Part shown: in pieces, positions 7,047 through 7,772 of the stretch
How positions within the stretch are numbered: the first letter of the stretch is position 1
Layout of the letters: every line of letters begins with the position of its first letter
Source: Actinomycetota bacterium
GTDB lineage: Bacteria; Acidobacteriota; Blastocatellia; Chloracidobacteriales; Chloracidobacteriaceae
Length of the DNA: 7,772 nucleotides
Assembly: GCA_013298335.1 (NCBI GenBank)
Contig: JAAFHI010000123.1
Location: 1-7,772, forward strand
Direction of reading: 5' to 3'
The notes under the pieces: generated by a model
Database searches by the model: none
What the model saw: the letters and a program-made list of their open reading frames with translations, nothing else
What the model was told of the DNA's origin: nothing
Translations under genes and position numbers: made by a program

Positions 7047-7772
7047 ATGGACGTGACACGCGAAATCTGGCTCGGTCCGGTCCTCGGACGCCAACGGGAA
7101 ATGCTCATCGAGCGGTGCCGCGCCCTGCTGCGGGAGGGTCGCAGCCAGGAACTGCTCTACCTTGCGGCGTCGCGGTCGCTGATGCTCGACGTCTACAGCC
7201 GGCTCATCGACGGCGAAGACATCCGGGGCACGCTCGGTCCGCTGCCGCTCCACCTCTTCAACGGGTTTATCAGCCAGACCCTGAAATCCGCGCTCGTGAA
7301 GGACGGCGACCAGTGGCGCCCGATGCCGAAACGCGAGCGGATCGACGTGGACACCCGTCCGCTCCAGCGTCCGCTGCTCGCGCAGGTCATGGCCCGGCTC
7401 TCGCGGGAAAATAAAATCCCGCACTTCGGCACGCTCGCGGTTTCCAGTGGCTGCGTCGCCTCGGTGGCCGATTTAATCGGCGAAATCCAGCGCGCGGGCA
7501 AAACGGCGGGCGATTTCAGCCGCATCGTGGAAGAACGCATCCGGCGGTCGGAGGAAAGCAAACCGGAGCCGGGCGGATCGCCCGAACGCGCGCCAAGCTC
7601 GTCCGACAACGTTTACGGCTACGAACGCGACGTGGCGCTCATCGGCGAGTGCTACCAGCAGGCCCTCCACGCCTGCGAACTGACCGAGGTCAACGAGGAT
7701 CACCTGCGGACGCTGGAAGCCCTGACCGGCGAGGCCGACGGACTTCCCTGCCGGACGCCCTACATCGAACCG
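7047..7772 (+). CDS. AddB-like helicase/nuclease subunit, N-terminal part (cut by window edge)
   Basis: An open frame of 242 codons running off the right edge. It starts at the first ATG after the upstream in-frame stop, 33 nt behind the regulator gene, so the two are probably one operon. A purine-rich run (7018-7030) lies upstream but is a poor fit in spacing as a ribosome site. The layout resembles the N-terminus of AddB/RexB-type proteins: a first strand and loop (EIWLGPVLGRQREML, 6-20), a second strand (ELLYLAASRSLMLDVYSRL, ~36-54), a third segment PLHLFNGFISQTL, then helical stretches and a later VYGYERDVALIGECYQQAL reminiscent of the DL..IY..Y..L segment. The phosphate-binding loop is degenerate: no GKT/S is present. 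If correct, the product would help process DNA ends for recombination with an AddA partner. The C-terminal nuclease that would prove it lies outside the window. Confidence 0.5.
   Translation, partial: MDVTREIWLGPVLGRQREMLIERCRALLREGRSQELLYLAASRSLMLDVYSRLIDGEDIRGTLGPLPLHLFNGFISQTLKSALVKDGDQWRPMPKRERIDVDTRPLQRPLLAQVMARLSRENKIPHFGTLAVSSGCVASVADLIGEIQRAGKTAGDFSRIVEERIRRSEESKPEPGGSPERAPSSSDNVYGYERDVALIGECYQQALHACELTEVNEDHLRTLEALTGEADGLPCRTPYIEP

Noticed and set aside
6192..7424. Minus-strand open frame of about 410 codons opposite the regulator and AddB-like gene
   Set aside because: It is antisense to conserved AAA+ and HTH coding sequence, and its composition is that of a GC-bias shadow.

Overview
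This is a GC-rich bacterial window holding four complete genes, one gene cut by the right edge, and two short informative intergenic stretches. Nothing in it fixes the taxon. A sensor kinase with a periplasmic Reg_prop/Y_Y_Y propeller, a DUF2934 protein with a lysine/alanine-rich tail, and a spacer repeat built from 7-nt GGAATGC-like units would suit a Verrucomicrobiota/Kiritimatiellota-like, acidobacterial or related environmental lineage. That is an inference from gene content only.

Left part (1-4739, + strand): a very large membrane hybrid histidine kinase is followed by an alpha/beta hydrolase through a 4-nt ATGA stop/start overlap, so the two are probably translationally coupled. The kinase has a signal peptide, 14 propeller-blade motifs (enough for two seven-bladed propellers), a Y_Y_Y domain, one membrane helix, a coiled coil, HisKA and HATPase domains, and a C-terminal receiver. 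It has no DNA-binding output domain.

Middle (4694-5594): the 3' end of the hydrolase runs into a perfect 33-bp inverted repeat (arms 4694-4726 and 4798-4830). This supplies the last 14 residues and the stop codon of the hydrolase. A GC-rich hairpin follows that can terminate both convergent transcripts. On the minus strand lies a small DUF2934 protein with a histone-H1-like tail; it starts at a TTG with a strong Shine-Dalgarno sequence. The roughly 305 bp between it and the next gene is a divergent promoter region with an AT-rich patch and a dyad.

Right part (5595-7772, + strand): a complete NtrC-type sigma-54-dependent response regulator (receiver, AAA+ with GAFTGA, Fis-type HTH) is followed after 33 nt by the start of a long gene that runs off the window. 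Its N-terminus resembles AddB-type helicase-nuclease subunits but lacks a proper Walker A motif.

The window thus joins a sensor/hydrolase pair and a regulator/DNA-repair-like pair. No partner kinase for the NtrC-type regulator and no sigma-54 promoter can be recognised here. The oddest items are the inverted repeat that has become hydrolase coding sequence, the coupled sensor-hydrolase pair, and the association of a sigma-54 activator with an AddB-like gene.
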